A stretch of DNA of 64,000 nt, taken from the NCBI GenBank assembly GCA_017305195.1, contig JAFKMU010000047.1, forward strand, positions 186,001-250,000, read 5' to 3'. Below the pieces are notes generated by a model. That model saw nothing but the letters and a program-made list of their open reading frames with translations, had not been told where the DNA came from and searched no databases. The translations under genes were made by a program, and so were the position numbers. Shown in pieces: positions 11,400-20,590 of this stretch (positions are counted from its first letter, which is position 1; each line of letters begins with the position of its first letter). This DNA comes from Verrucomicrobiota bacterium. GTDB taxonomy: Bacteria > Verrucomicrobiota > Verrucomicrobiia > Chthoniobacterales > Terrimicrobiaceae.

Positions 11400-11421
11400 G
11401 CCGAGGAGCCCGCTCCTCGGC
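11400..11421. terminator. Strong GC hairpin after the gatCA-methyltransferase genes
   Basis: A perfect inverted repeat (GCCGAGGAG and CTCCTCGGC arms, 4-nt loop) lies 13 nt after the methyltransferase stop. There is no T-run, so it may be a Rho-independent-like stop, an mRNA-stabilising hairpin, or a structure affecting the next start at 11433. Confidence 0.45.
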
Positions 11422-11432
11422 ATGCTGGCGGG

Positions 11433-12191
11433 ATGTTTGAAGTGACCGCCTTTTTTTGCGTCCTCGGAACTGTCTTCTGCGGACTCATCGCCGCCGCGAT
11501 TCTGACGCGAATCACCTACGCCATCTCGGAGAAGATCACCGAAGCCCCGCTGCTCGACGCGTTCGTCAGTCTTTATACCTGGGTACCGTGGGCTGTCGGA
11601 GCCACCTGGGATGGATGGCGGGGATTCTTCGCCGCGATCGTCGCCCAGCTTCTTTTCCTCCATTTCTTCTGCCTCGTTCACCGAGCCATCCGCGGCAAAA
11701 AGGGCCGCACCCTCACCGACGCCCAGGCCCACGTGCTGGGGCCGATCCGTAATCAGGTGTGCCTATTGCTCCAGACTCCGGCCGTGCTCGCCTTCGTCGC
11801 GATTCGCGCCACGGAACTCGTTCTTTACCCCATCGTTGCCGCCGTCGGCAAGCTGCCCACCTATAAGCAGAATGAGTGGGTCAATCTGTCTCGCCACAAA
11901 TATGACGGGCTGGTCGGCTATGATTTGCTTTGGTGCTGGTACTGCGATTGGATGACCGGGCTGTGGAGCCTGGGCAGCGAAATGTTGCGCAACATCGAGT
12001 CCTTCTGGTGCCCGATCCGTTTCCGCAGCGATGCGAAGAATCGCAATGCCTCCATCGACTTCCCCGATGTGAAGGAGTGGGCTCCCGCCGATGGATCGTT
12101 GGAAGACGCCGTGCGCCTGATCGAGAAGCATTACGACGGCAAGCGGAAGAACAGTTGGTGGGGTCACCCGGACCGCAGCAAGGAATCGTGA
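11433..12191 (+). CDS. Hypothetical membrane-associated protein
   Basis: 252 aa of unknown function. The N-terminal half contains hydrophobic segments at roughly 5-25, 65-85 and 115-140; the C-terminal half is soluble, Trp-rich (DLLWCWYCDWMTGLW) and ends in a basic tail. No catalytic motif is recognised. Its stop overlaps the start of the next small gene in a GTGA arrangement, so the pair is probably translated together. Confidence 0.7.
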   Translation: MFEVTAFFCVLGTVFCGLIAAAILTRITYAISEKITEAPLLDAFVSLYTWVPWAVGATWDGWRGFFAAIVAQLLFLHFFCLVHRAIRGKKGRTLTDAQAHVLGPIRNQVCLLLQTPAVLAFVAIRATELVLYPIVAAVGKLPTYKQNEWVNLSRHKYDGLVGYDLLWCWYCDWMTGLWSLGSEMLRNIESFWCPIRFRSDAKNRNASIDFPDVKEWAPADGSLEDAVRLIEKHYDGKRKNSWWGHPDRSKES

Positions 12192-12514
12192 CCTTTCACC
12201 GCGTCGAGCCAAACGAGCACTACCGCGACCTGCGACTCACCTCCGAAGGCGGGTCGTGGGATTTAGGTTTGAACGCCTACGCGTCAGGAATGCGCGTACG
12301 CATGGGAGTGAACAAAAAACCTCCCAAGGTTCTCGACTTTTGCATTGGTCAGGACGCTTCCTTGTTCGCTCCCGCGCTAACAAGCGTACTAAAGAGACTC
12401 GAACCCTTGAGGGAATCCGCCTCGCCCGACGAGATCGATGCCGTGTTTCCCTGGGCGGGAACACGGCCCGATATGGCCATTCACCTGGACGCGCTGCTTA
12501 GCGTGTTGTCTTGA
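12188..12514 (+). CDS. Small hypothetical protein
   Basis: 108 aa from GTG 12188, overlapping the upstream stop by 4 nt (GTGA). A longer reading frame open from 11930 is only the out-of-frame interior of the upstream gene. The sequence (GGSWDLGLNAYASGMRVRMG, KPPKVLDFCIGQD, ending AIHLDALLSVL) looks like a folded soluble protein, but I do not recognise it. Its 3' end overlaps the convergent dihydropyrimidinase gene by 17 nt. Confidence 0.62.
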   Translation: MTFHRVEPNEHYRDLRLTSEGGSWDLGLNAYASGMRVRMGVNKKPPKVLDFCIGQDASLFAPALTSVLKRLEPLRESASPDEIDAVFPWAGTRPDMAIHLDALLSVLS

Positions 12515-13871
12515 GCAGTCGGCCCCGGCCCGGCGTCCCTACGAACTTCCCGGCCCGGATAGCCAGTTCCCCACGCACGGTGACATGGGTGGGCTTGCCT
12601 TTGATCTCCCAGCCCTCAAAAGCGTTGTAGTCGACATTCTGGGTCTGGGTGGCGGCGGAGATGGTGCCGCGATAGGCCGGATCGTAAACCACCAGATCGG
12701 CATCACTGCCGGGCTGAATGGTTCCCTTGCGCGGGAAGAGGTTGAAGGTCTTGGCGGCGTTGGTGCTCGCCACCGCCACGAAGGTCTGGAGGTCCAGTCG
12801 ACCCTCAGCCACGCCGTAGGTATAGAGCAGATTCACCCGATCCTCGATGGCGGGGATGCCATTGGGGATTTTGGTGAAGTCGTGTTCGCCCATACGCTTC
12901 TGTGTGAAAAAATCAAAAGGCGCATGGTCGGTTGCCACGGTCTGGATCAGTCCCTGGCGTAGCGCATTCCACAAAATCGGCTGATTACTGGCGTCGCGGA
13001 GGGGCGGAGACATCACATATTTGGCTCCTTCAAAATTTCCTAATTCCGCGTAATTTTTATCGATAAGAAGATACTGGATAAGTGTTTCTATCGAAACATC
13101 AACACCTCGAAGGCGAGCGCGCAGGGCTTCCTCCAGTGCTTCCAGACAACTCAGGTGCACAATGTACACCGAGGCTCCGGTAAGCTCCGCAAAGGTCATC
13201 AGATGGTGCACCCCCTCGGCCTCCACCCGTGGCGGGCGGCTGGCATGATGGCCTTCTGTACCGGTCACTCCGCGGCCGAGCAGGTCTTTTTGCAGGCTGG
13301 AAATGAGGGTGGGATTTTCACAATGAGCGGCGGTGATGACGCCCAGTTCCTTGGCAATGCGCAACGTTTCGTAAAGCTCTTCATCGTCGATTCCCAACGC
13401 GCCCTTGTAGGCCAGGAAGATCTTGAAGGACCCGATGCCCTTCGCAACGATTTCACGCAACTGAGCGGGCGTGTTCTCATCGAATCCCGCCACGCCCACA
13501 TGGAAGGCATAATCACAAGCCGCCTTGCCGGAAGCCTGCCTGGTCCAAGTTGCAAATCCCTCCAGGGGAGTCGTCCCCCGCCCCGGCGTGCACATATCGA
13601 AGATGGTCGTCGTGCCGCCGATCAGGGCCGCCTTGGTCCCGGACTCATAGTCGTCCTTGGAATAGGTGCCCATGAAAGGGAGGTAGATATGGGTATGGGG
13701 ATCGATGAAACCGGGGAAGACGTACTTGCCCGAGGCATCGATCACCTCCGCCCCGGCGGGCGCCTCGATGTCGGAAGCGATCCGGGTGATGGTTTCCCCT
13801 TCGCACCAGATATCCGCCACGTAACGGGAGTCGGAGGTGACGATTTCGCCGTTTTTGATGAGGAGGGCCAT
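12498..13871 (-). CDS. hydA: Dihydropyrimidinase
   Basis: Second step of reductive pyrimidine degradation: opens dihydrouracil or dihydrothymine to the N-carbamoyl beta-amino acid. It is a 457-aa cyclic amidohydrolase. The binuclear metal centre is indicated by DPHTHIYLPFMGT, the carboxylated lysine in FKIFLAYKG, AAHCEN, and the Asp in ATDHAPFDF. The start lies 1 nt after the preA stop on the same strand, so the two form an operon; the third-step gene is divergent at 15076. Confidence 0.94.
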   Translation of the reverse strand: MALLIKNGEIVTSDSRYVADIWCEGETITRIASDIEAPAGAEVIDASGKYVFPGFIDPHTHIYLPFMGTYSKDDYESGTKAALIGGTTTIFDMCTPGRGTTPLEGFATWTRQASGKAACDYAFHVGVAGFDENTPAQLREIVAKGIGSFKIFLAYKGALGIDDEELYETLRIAKELGVITAAHCENPTLISSLQKDLLGRGVTGTEGHHASRPPRVEAEGVHHLMTFAELTGASVYIVHLSCLEALEEALRARLRGVDVSIETLIQYLLIDKNYAELGNFEGAKYVMSPPLRDASNQPILWNALRQGLIQTVATDHAPFDFFTQKRMGEHDFTKIPNGIPAIEDRVNLLYTYGVAEGRLDLQTFVAVASTNAAKTFNLFPRKGTIQPGSDADLVVYDPAYRGTISAATQTQNVDYNAFEGWEIKGKPTHVTVRGELAIRAGKFVGTPGRGRLLKTTR

Positions 13872-13872
13872 A

Positions 13873-14970
13873 TCAGCGACTCAAGGCGTGGGATTGCGCC
13901 ACGAAGGTTTCGCTCTTCCAGTCCCCGTCGGTCTCGGCCTTCTTCTTCGCCTCGCGCTGGAGTCGGACGAGTTCGGCATGGGTGGTGAAATACTGGAGGC
14001 TCTTGCCTTTAAAGTCCTCCAGCGTCTCAAAGCCATGTTTCTCCATGAAGGCGAGAAGCTCCTCCTTCATCGAGTGAATCAGTTCGTAGCCATGCTTCAG
14101 GACGCCGGTGCAGACCTGCACGGTGTCGGAACCCAAGAGGATGAACTGCGCCGCATCATTGCCGGATTCGATACCCCCGATGCCGGATAGGGTGCGACCG
14201 GGAAATTCGTTGCGGATCATGGTCGCGATTTCCATGCACATGCGCAGCGCGATGGGGCGGATGGCTTTCGAAGAATAGCCGCCGGGAGTCGTATAACCCT
14301 CCACCGTTGGCTCGGGTCGGAGCGTGTCGAGGTTCACCCCGATGACCGAGCGGATGGTATTGATGGCGCTGATACCGTGACAGCCTGACGCTAGCGAAGC
14401 GCGTGCCGGAGCTTCGATATGCGTGACATTTGGCGTCATTTTGGCCCACACCGGCTTTTTGGCCGCGGCCATCACCCAGCTGCAAACCTCGGAAAGAATG
14501 TCGGGGTCCTCCCCCATGGCGGACCCCATCTTTCGCTCCGGCAGGCCATGGGGGCAGGAGAAGTTGAGTTCGAATCCATCGACGCCCGCCGCTTCGCAAC
14601 GCTCGATGATCTCCACCCAGGCGTCGCGGCGGTATTCCTCCATGATCGAGGCAATGAGAATGCGATCCGGGAAGGCATCCTTGCACTTCTTGAACTCCTC
14701 CAGCCAAATCTCCAGCGGTCGGTCGCTGATAAGCTCGATATTCTCCCAACCCACGACCTCGCGGCCATCGGCGGCGTGAAGTTTACCGTACCGGGGAGAG
14801 ACGTTGACGACCTTGGAAGCGTCCAGGCTGACGGTCTTGGCCACCACCCCGCCCCATCCTTCGCGGAAGGCGCGGCTGATGACGTTGAAATTGGTTCCCG
14901 GAGGGCCGGAGGCGATCAGGAAGGGGTTCGGGAGCTTCAGGCCATCGACGGTAGTGGCAAGCGTGGGCAT
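13873..14970 (-). CDS. preA: Dihydropyrimidine dehydrogenase catalytic subunit, PreA-type without ferredoxin domain
   Basis: FMN-dependent reduction of uracil or thymine, the first step of the reductive route. The 365-aa protein has the dihydroorotate-dehydrogenase-like barrel: PNPFLIASGPPGTN, the catalytic-loop Cys in LNFSCPHGLPERKMG, and GIGGIESGNDAAQF. The start at 14970 (MPTLATTVDGLKLP) was chosen over an extension that enters the intergenic region. E. coli PreA is about 411 aa with a C-terminal double [4Fe-4S] domain; here the chain ends in a charged Lys/Glu tail with no Cys motif. No preT is adjacent. The electron donor is therefore unclear. Confidence 0.9.
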   Translation of the reverse strand: MPTLATTVDGLKLPNPFLIASGPPGTNFNVISRAFREGWGGVVAKTVSLDASKVVNVSPRYGKLHAADGREVVGWENIELISDRPLEIWLEEFKKCKDAFPDRILIASIMEEYRRDAWVEIIERCEAAGVDGFELNFSCPHGLPERKMGSAMGEDPDILSEVCSWVMAAAKKPVWAKMTPNVTHIEAPARASLASGCHGISAINTIRSVIGVNLDTLRPEPTVEGYTTPGGYSSKAIRPIALRMCMEIATMIRNEFPGRTLSGIGGIESGNDAAQFILLGSDTVQVCTGVLKHGYELIHSMKEELLAFMEKHGFETLEDFKGKSLQYFTTHAELVRLQREAKKKAETDGDWKSETFVAQSHALSR

Positions 14971-15075
14971 TGAGCGTTGGGTTAAAGAGAAAGAATTCCC
15001 CCTTTTGCCTCGGGAATCCATCGCAATTTCTCAAATCCAGTTGCACCACCCGCGGAAGATCGCAACGATGGTCGG

Positions 15076-15945
15076 ATGGCACGCAACGTTCGCATCGGCC
15101 TCATCCAGGCCACTTGCACGCACTCGGGTGACGCCGACCCGAAGGTGATCAAGCAGGCGATGATCGAGAAACACATCGGCTACATCGAGGACGCCGCCCG
15201 TCGAGGCGCCCAGATCGTCTGTCTCCAGGAGCTGTTTTTTGGCCCGTACTTCGCCGCGGAACAGGAGATGAAGTGGTACGACATGGTGGAGAAAATCCCC
15301 GACGGCCCCACCACCCAGCTCATGATCGAGACGGCAAAACGCCTCGGCATCGTGCTCATCGTCCCGATTTATGAGGTGGAGAATACCGGGGTGTACTACA
15401 ACACGGCGTCCATCATCGACGCGGATGGCACCTGGCTGGGCAAATACCGCAAGAGCCACCTGCCGCATTGTCAGCCGGGATTTTGGGAGAAGTTCTACTT
15501 CAAGCCGGGCAACCTCGGGTATCCCGTCTTTGAAACCGCCGTGGGCAAGGTCGGGCTCTACATCTGCTACGACCGCCACTACCCGGAGGGGGCGCGCTGC
15601 CTCGGGTTGAACGGGGCGGAAATCGTCTTCAACCCCTCCGCGACGGTGGCGGGCCTGAGCGAGTATCTCTGGAAGCTGGAACAGCCGGCGCATGCCGTGG
15701 CAAACCAGTACTTCCTCTGCGCGGTCAACCGCGTGGGTATGGAGAAGCCCTGGAACATCGGGGAATTCTACGGCTCCTCCTACATCTGCGACCCGCGCGG
15801 CCAGATGGTGGCGGTGGCCTCCCGCGACAAAGACGAGGTGTTGGTCGAAACGGTCGACCTGGATCTCATCCAGGAAGTCCGCAACGTGTGGCAGTTTTAC
15901 CGGGACCGGCGACCGGAGACCTACGGGCCGATTACCGAGCTTTAA
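15076..15945 (+). CDS. Beta-ureidopropionase / N-carbamoyl amidase (nitrilase superfamily)
   Basis: Third step of pyrimidine degradation: N-carbamoyl-beta-alanine to beta-alanine, CO2 and ammonia. 289 aa with the Glu-Lys-Cys triad in LQELFFGPY, YRKSHLPH and LYICYDRHYPE. N-carbamoylputrescine amidases are close relatives, but the divergent preA-dihydropyrimidinase pair supports the pyrimidine role. The 105-bp gap at 14971-15075 must carry both divergent promoters. Confidence 0.9.
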   Translation: MARNVRIGLIQATCTHSGDADPKVIKQAMIEKHIGYIEDAARRGAQIVCLQELFFGPYFAAEQEMKWYDMVEKIPDGPTTQLMIETAKRLGIVLIVPIYEVENTGVYYNTASIIDADGTWLGKYRKSHLPHCQPGFWEKFYFKPGNLGYPVFETAVGKVGLYICYDRHYPEGARCLGLNGAEIVFNPSATVAGLSEYLWKLEQPAHAVANQYFLCAVNRVGMEKPWNIGEFYGSSYICDPRGQMVAVASRDKDEVLVETVDLDLIQEVRNVWQFYRDRRPETYGPITEL

Positions 15946-15962
15946 GGTTTTGCGAATGGTAT

Positions 15963-15986
15963 CCGGCGCTCAGTCGAGAGCGCCGG
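15963..15986. terminator. Hairpin between convergent amidase and GH32 genes
   Basis: CCGGCGCTC (15963-15971) pairs perfectly with GAGCGCCGG (15978-15986) over a 6-nt loop, 18 nt after the plus-strand stop and overlapping the GH32 stop codon. It is placed as a bidirectional terminator would be, although no clear T-run follows on either side. Confidence 0.5.
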
Positions 15987-17553
15987 GCCACGATGATTTC
16001 ATGCCACTCAGGGAAATCATCGACAGGTCGAGACGGCCGCGCCGAGCTTCGACACTCAATGAACGCGAGGTCGCCGCATCGGCAATCGGCCAGTAGATCA
16101 TGCCTCCGGCGGCGAAGACTTCCAGCGTCGTCCGATCGCCATAAATTCGAATGTCGAGCGCGGGAGCTTGCCCGGGAATCCGCACCGAGGTTTCCCCGCA
16201 GGAGAACTGGCGGGAGGCCGGACCGTAGAGGAACTCGGTTTCTCCGAGCTTCAAAGCGAGATGCCCTTCGTTCTCTCCGCTGATCGCAATGGTCAAGGCA
16301 AAGCCATCCATGGCTTCCGCAAGGACTTCGCGCTGCCCCTCGTCGAGAGAAAGCTCGTGCCAGATTTTTGCAGGTTGCCACAAAGTTTCCACCTCGCTTA
16401 CGGGATTGAGAGCGATGCGGGGGCCGTCGTCGCCTTGAGCCAGTGACATCTCCAGCGGCAGGGACATGCATTGGCTGAACGTCATTCCATTCGCCGGGGA
16501 TCGCAGCCAACCGACGAGCACCCTGCGACCGCGAGGTTCACTGTCGAAGGTCTGGCCCGCGTAGTAGGAAGTGCCGAAAATCGAACGCAACGGGCCGGTC
16601 TCCGGCATAAAGACGGCACCATCAAAAGAGCCGATGAGGTATTGCCCATCGGCCCCGATGAGAATCCACTTTTCCTCATCCTGCCAACGCAGGGGGAACA
16701 TATCTGGACACTCGAAGAGAAAGGTATCCTTCCCCTCCCCGCCCAGCACGCGACTCAGAGGCGTCCACAGCTTGAGGTCGCTTGAGGAAAGGAGATGGAT
16801 CGCATGCCTCGTTCCGTCCGGAACATAGAGAGCCATCACCCAGCGATCCCGCGCATGGTCACGAAACACCTTCGGATCGCGATTTCCTCTCTCGATCGTA
16901 GGAATGACGGGATTGCCTGAGTATTTGATGAACTCCCGCCCGTCAGGCGAATGAGCAAGGCACTGGGTGGAGTCCTCCTTGGCTCCGGTGTAGAGCAGGA
17001 CCATGGAACCATCGGAGTGGAGACCGCTGGTATTTTCCCTATCCCACACGGCACAACCGCTGAACATGGCTCCGTGCTCATCCGGGAAAAGGGCGATGTC
17101 GAGCTCCGTCCAATGGATCAGATCGGGACTGACGGCGTGGCCCCAGTGCATATTCCCCCAATCGGTGAAATAGGGATTGTGCTGGTAAAAGAGGTGATAC
17201 TCGCCGCGATACCAGACGAGGCCATTGGGGTCATTGAGCCACCCCTGACGGCAGGAAAAATGGAAAAGCGGGCGCAGCGGTTCGCGATAAAGGTCCGAAG
17301 GAGCAGGCCGTTCATCGCTCCAGCGAATCATCTCAAAGAGTGAGTCGTCTTCCGACAACAGCGTGATCTCGCGCCCCATTGAAGAAGCCAGGTCAATCGA
17401 CGCCCACCACTCCACCGCCGAACCAGCAAGGGGAGACACGAAATCGTGCAGGATTTTTCCGTCGTCGAAAATCTGCACACGATACCGGGCGGGATTCCAA
17501 CTGGAGGGAACCAGCAACCAGCGATGACGAACCGAAAGGGAAACGGATTTCAT
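15970..17553 (-). CDS. Glycoside hydrolase family 32 (fructan/sucrose hydrolase)
   Basis: 527 aa. The beta-fructosidase nucleophile motif is WLNDPNG (Asp about 108), the transition-state motif RDPKVF and the acid/base motif FECPDMF. An N-terminal domain of about 90 residues precedes the five-bladed propeller, as in some levanase/inulinase-like proteins. The C-terminal beta-sandwich follows residue 400. There is no signal peptide, so a cytoplasmic enzyme acting on imported sucrose or oligofructose is most likely. The gene stands alone. Confidence 0.92.
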   Translation of the reverse strand: MKSVSLSVRHRWLLVPSSWNPARYRVQIFDDGKILHDFVSPLAGSAVEWWASIDLASSMGREITLLSEDDSLFEMIRWSDERPAPSDLYREPLRPLFHFSCRQGWLNDPNGLVWYRGEYHLFYQHNPYFTDWGNMHWGHAVSPDLIHWTELDIALFPDEHGAMFSGCAVWDRENTSGLHSDGSMVLLYTGAKEDSTQCLAHSPDGREFIKYSGNPVIPTIERGNRDPKVFRDHARDRWVMALYVPDGTRHAIHLLSSSDLKLWTPLSRVLGGEGKDTFLFECPDMFPLRWQDEEKWILIGADGQYLIGSFDGAVFMPETGPLRSIFGTSYYAGQTFDSEPRGRRVLVGWLRSPANGMTFSQCMSLPLEMSLAQGDDGPRIALNPVSEVETLWQPAKIWHELSLDEGQREVLAEAMDGFALTIAISGENEGHLALKLGETEFLYGPASRQFSCGETSVRIPGQAPALDIRIYGDRTTLEVFAAGGMIYWPIADAATSRSLSVEARRGRLDLSMISLSGMKSSWPGALD

Positions 17554-17625
17554 ATCGTCACCACAGGTTTAGCGGAGCCGCCGTGCTCGTAAACGCCTCA
17601 GCGAGTCAAACCGTAGACGGAGGAG

Positions 17626-17958
17626 CTACCTGGTTTTAGAGGAGGGCGTCTTTTCCCGGGAGGGGTGTTTCAACCGCCCCTGCTCGTGCCGGTAAACCAG
17701 TTGGGCCGTGAGGTGACCGGCAAGCGGGATCGTCAAGAGCGTGAAGGTCATGACGAGGAAGATTTTCAGGCCCGAGATGTCGTTATCGATGGCCATGATC
17801 AGCGCGGCGAGCATGAGGCAGATGCCGCAGGTGCTGGCCTTGGCGAGGGCATGGGAGCGGCAAAGAGCATCGGAGAACCGCATGAGCCCGAGCCCGGAAA
17901 GAAAGATGAGGAGCGAACCCACGATGAGCAAGGCGGAGATGAGGATTTCGCGGATCAT
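17626..17958 (-). CDS. mnhG: Na+/H+ antiporter subunit G
   Basis: 110-aa small membrane subunit of the Mrp/Mnh complex with three hydrophobic helices (LISALLIVGSLLIFLSGLGL, then MLAALIMAI and FLVMTFTLLTIPLAG) and a basic C-terminus. The start at 17958 gives an ATGA overlap with mnhF. It is the last gene of the operon. Confidence 0.9.
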   Translation of the reverse strand: MIREILISALLIVGSLLIFLSGLGLMRFSDALCRSHALAKASTCGICLMLAALIMAIDNDISGLKIFLVMTFTLLTIPLAGHLTAQLVYRHEQGRLKHPSREKTPSSKTR

Positions 17959-18266
17959 GGCGTTTCCTTTCGTGAGTCGTCCTTCTTCCCCACCCGCTTC
18001 AGTTTCGATGGGTCGTTGTGGAGATAACAGACAAAGGCCACCGTGCCGACAAAGCCCAGCAGCGAGAAGATGAGCATGATCTCGATGAAGAGCTGGGTCT
18101 TCCACCAGACGGAAAGCACCACCATCATGCCGACGATGCTGATGGCCACGAGGTCGAAAGCGATGATGCGATCGATGATCGTCGGCCCGATCAAGACACG
18201 AACCAGCGCCAGCACGGAGGCTGCGGCCAGGAGAGCAAAGGTGAGGATTACGACTGCGGTCATCAT
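17955..18266 (-). CDS. mnhF: Na+/H+ antiporter subunit F
   Basis: 103-aa, three-helix Mrp subunit. VLIGPTIIDRIIAFDLVAIS carries the conserved Asp-Arg pair of MrpF, which is thought to take part in ion transfer. It overlaps mnhE and mnhG by 4 nt each. ATG 18266 is chosen because it makes the ATGA junction with mnhE. Confidence 0.92.
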   Translation of the reverse strand: MMTAVVILTFALLAAASVLALVRVLIGPTIIDRIIAFDLVAISIVGMMVVLSVWWKTQLFIEIMLIFSLLGFVGTVAFVCYLHNDPSKLKRVGKKDDSRKETP

Positions 18267-18742
18267 CGGGTGATCGCCAGGATGGGCCGTTTCAATCCCT
18301 CATCGAGGGCGTGGCGGATTTCGTCCGGACTGCCGGAGGCAAAGGTATGCAGGATAAGCGCGCTGCCATCATCGCTCCGATCTGCCACGATGGTGCCAGG
18401 CGTGAGGCTGATGCACTGCGCGATGAGCAGGACCTCCAGGTTGGTCAAGCCTTCCACGGAGTAGGAAATATAGTCCCCCTCAAGTCGGCCGGCATCGCGT
18501 CGGAGCACCGCGCCGACGAGGCGGAGATTGGATGAGACGACCTGCTGGAGAAAGATGAAGACAAAGGCCCAAGCCGCCATGACACGGCGGATGTAGCTCT
18601 GACAGCCGAGCGCGTTGCGAAAGAGCGCCATGAGGGCAAATCCGCCCACGAGACCGAGAGCGAGCCCGCCCAGAGTCGGGTTGCCGCTCAGGAACATCGC
18701 CACAAGAGCGATGAGCAGATGCATGACGGCTCCCGGGATCAT
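18263..18742 (-). CDS. mnhE: Na+/H+ antiporter subunit E
   Basis: 159-aa Mrp subunit E: N-terminal helices, then the conserved soluble segment with SLTPGTIVAD (family SLTPGT) and a C-terminal HTFASGSPDEIRHALDEGLK. It overlaps neighbours D and F by 4 nt, indicating translational coupling for complex assembly. Confidence 0.92.
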   Translation of the reverse strand: MIPGAVMHLLIALVAMFLSGNPTLGGLALGLVGGFALMALFRNALGCQSYIRRVMAAWAFVFIFLQQVVSSNLRLVGAVLRRDAGRLEGDYISYSVEGLTNLEVLLIAQCISLTPGTIVADRSDDGSALILHTFASGSPDEIRHALDEGLKRPILAITR

Positions 18743-20250
18743 TGCCCCCCCTTTCCGGTCAGCGAGAAGACCGCCTCACGATATTGCGCGGGATCGAGCA
18801 GCGAGGTCGCCGCCGTCTGGGCGATGCCAAAAAAGAACTCCGCCCCGAAACCGATGGCCAGGGAAATCAGCGTCAGAGCGCACACGATGGCAGTCATCGT
18901 GCGGGCGGCGGCAGGCGCCTCGGGATCGGCAGTGCCGTCGGCGGGGAGCTTCTGCCAGAAGGCGCCCATCCAGATCTTGAGCATGCTGACCAGCGTGAGC
19001 ACCGAGGCGACCAGAGCAGCCACGACGAGCCAGTAGCGATGCTCCTGCAGACCCACGAGGATGATGGCGTATTTGCCCCAGAAGCCGCTGAGCGGCGGAA
19101 CTCCTGCGAGCGAGAAAGCCTGAAGGATGAAGCAGGTGGCGAGAATCGGGCTGGCCTTCAGAAGTCCCCCCATGCGCGCGAGATTGTCCGTGCGGTTGTA
19201 AAACATCGCCGTGCCGCCAATGAGGAAGAGCGAGGATTTCACGATGATGTGGTGGATGACGTAGAAGATGCAGGCCGCTATGGCCAGCGGTGTGAAAAAG
19301 CCAATGGCCAGAATCATGTAGCCGATCTGACTAACGATGTGGAACGAAAGGATGCCGCGGATGAAATTGCGCGAAACGGCACCGAGCACGGCCAGCACCA
19401 TGGTCAATCCCGCCAGCCACGCCAGAGCGGTGTAGAGTGGCGTAAGGTTATGAGGAAAGACGGTGCCAAAGGTGCGCAGGAGCACGTAGATGCCGACCTT
19501 GGTCAGCATGCCGGAGTAAAATGCCCCCAGCGAAAATGGCAGGATCGGGTAGCTATTCGGCAGCCAGTAGTAGAGTGGGAAAACGCCGGCCTTGATACCA
19601 AAGACCACGACAAGCAGCACGGCCACGACCATGACGCCAAAGTCCCCCTGCATGGCCTCCGCCCGGCGCGAAATGTCGGCGAGATTGAGCGTGCCGAAAA
19701 CGGAGTAGGCCAGCCCCGCCGCGACAAGGAACAGCGCACTGCCAAACATGTTCACTGCGAGATAGGGAAAGGCCTCCTTAATATGGCGATCATTCGCCTC
19801 CAGCGTCAGGAGCGCATAGGAAGCAACCAGCATGATCTCAAAAGCGACGAAGAGATTGAAAAGATCACCGGTGAGGAAAGAGAGATTGATGCCCGCGACG
19901 AGCAGTTGCATGAGCGGCAGGCGCAATGGCTGCTCGGCCCACACCGGAATCTCCGCATAGGAAAAGAGGATGCAGGCCAGGGCGACAACAGTCGAGAGGC
20001 AGAGCATGATCGCGGCCAGTCCATCGACGACCAACACCACACCGAGCGGAGGAGCCCAGCCGCCCATGAGCAAAACGAGGGGAGGTTCGTGAAAGGCCCG
20101 CACAGCGAGATAGAAAGCCAGCGCACACTGCACCGTAGCCGAGATGGCGATGAAAACCCGCCGCCCCACCCCGGGACGTCCTACGAAGAGGCAGCATATT
20201 ACTGCCGTCAGCACAGGGAGCAGAAAAGGGAGCACGAGGAGGTTATTCAT
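18739..20250 (-). CDS. mnhD: Na+/H+ antiporter subunit D
   Basis: 503-aa proton-translocating membrane subunit homologous to complex I NuoM/NuoN. Conserved Glu and Lys residues lie in FVAFEIMLVASY and FGIKAGVFPLYYWLPNSYPI, and the LSGFWGKY segment is present. About 14 helices are predicted. Overlaps mnhE by 4 nt and mnhC by 8 nt. Confidence 0.95.
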   Translation of the reverse strand: MNNLLVLPFLLPVLTAVICCLFVGRPGVGRRVFIAISATVQCALAFYLAVRAFHEPPLVLLMGGWAPPLGVVLVVDGLAAIMLCLSTVVALACILFSYAEIPVWAEQPLRLPLMQLLVAGINLSFLTGDLFNLFVAFEIMLVASYALLTLEANDRHIKEAFPYLAVNMFGSALFLVAAGLAYSVFGTLNLADISRRAEAMQGDFGVMVVAVLLVVVFGIKAGVFPLYYWLPNSYPILPFSLGAFYSGMLTKVGIYVLLRTFGTVFPHNLTPLYTALAWLAGLTMVLAVLGAVSRNFIRGILSFHIVSQIGYMILAIGFFTPLAIAACIFYVIHHIIVKSSLFLIGGTAMFYNRTDNLARMGGLLKASPILATCFILQAFSLAGVPPLSGFWGKYAIILVGLQEHRYWLVVAALVASVLTLVSMLKIWMGAFWQKLPADGTADPEAPAAARTMTAIVCALTLISLAIGFGAEFFFGIAQTAATSLLDPAQYREAVFSLTGKGGQ

Positions 20251-20590
20251 CGTCAGCCTCCGGCAGGAAGAGCTTGCTCGCGTCCGTCGTCTTCGCGTCG
20301 AGGAAGATACGATAGAGCAGCATGATCAGGTAAATGGTGAGGCCAAAGCCAATGACGATGGCCGTCAGGACGAGAGCCTGCGGCAGCGGATCAACGATCG
20401 GGCCGGAACCTTCCCCGAGAATGGGGGCGCGTTTTCCATCCGGGTCGCCGGACATGGAAATGAGGAAGAGGTTGGTCGCATTCGTCAGGGTGACGAATCC
20501 AAAAAGGATGCGGACAAAGCTCTTGTGCAGCAGGAGGTAGACCGAGACGGCAAAGAGCAGGCCTACGAGAAGGGCGGTCTCAATTTGCAT
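20243..20590 (-). CDS. mnhC: Na+/H+ antiporter subunit C
   Basis: 115 aa, a NuoK-like three-helix subunit. GFVTLTNATNLFLISM and the DPLPQALVLTAIVIGFG segment match MrpC. It overlaps mnhB by 11 nt and mnhD by 8 nt. Confidence 0.94.
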   Translation of the reverse strand: MQIETALLVGLLFAVSVYLLLHKSFVRILFGFVTLTNATNLFLISMSGDPDGKRAPILGEGSGPIVDPLPQALVLTAIVIGFGLTIYLIMLLYRIFLDAKTTDASKLFLPEADDE

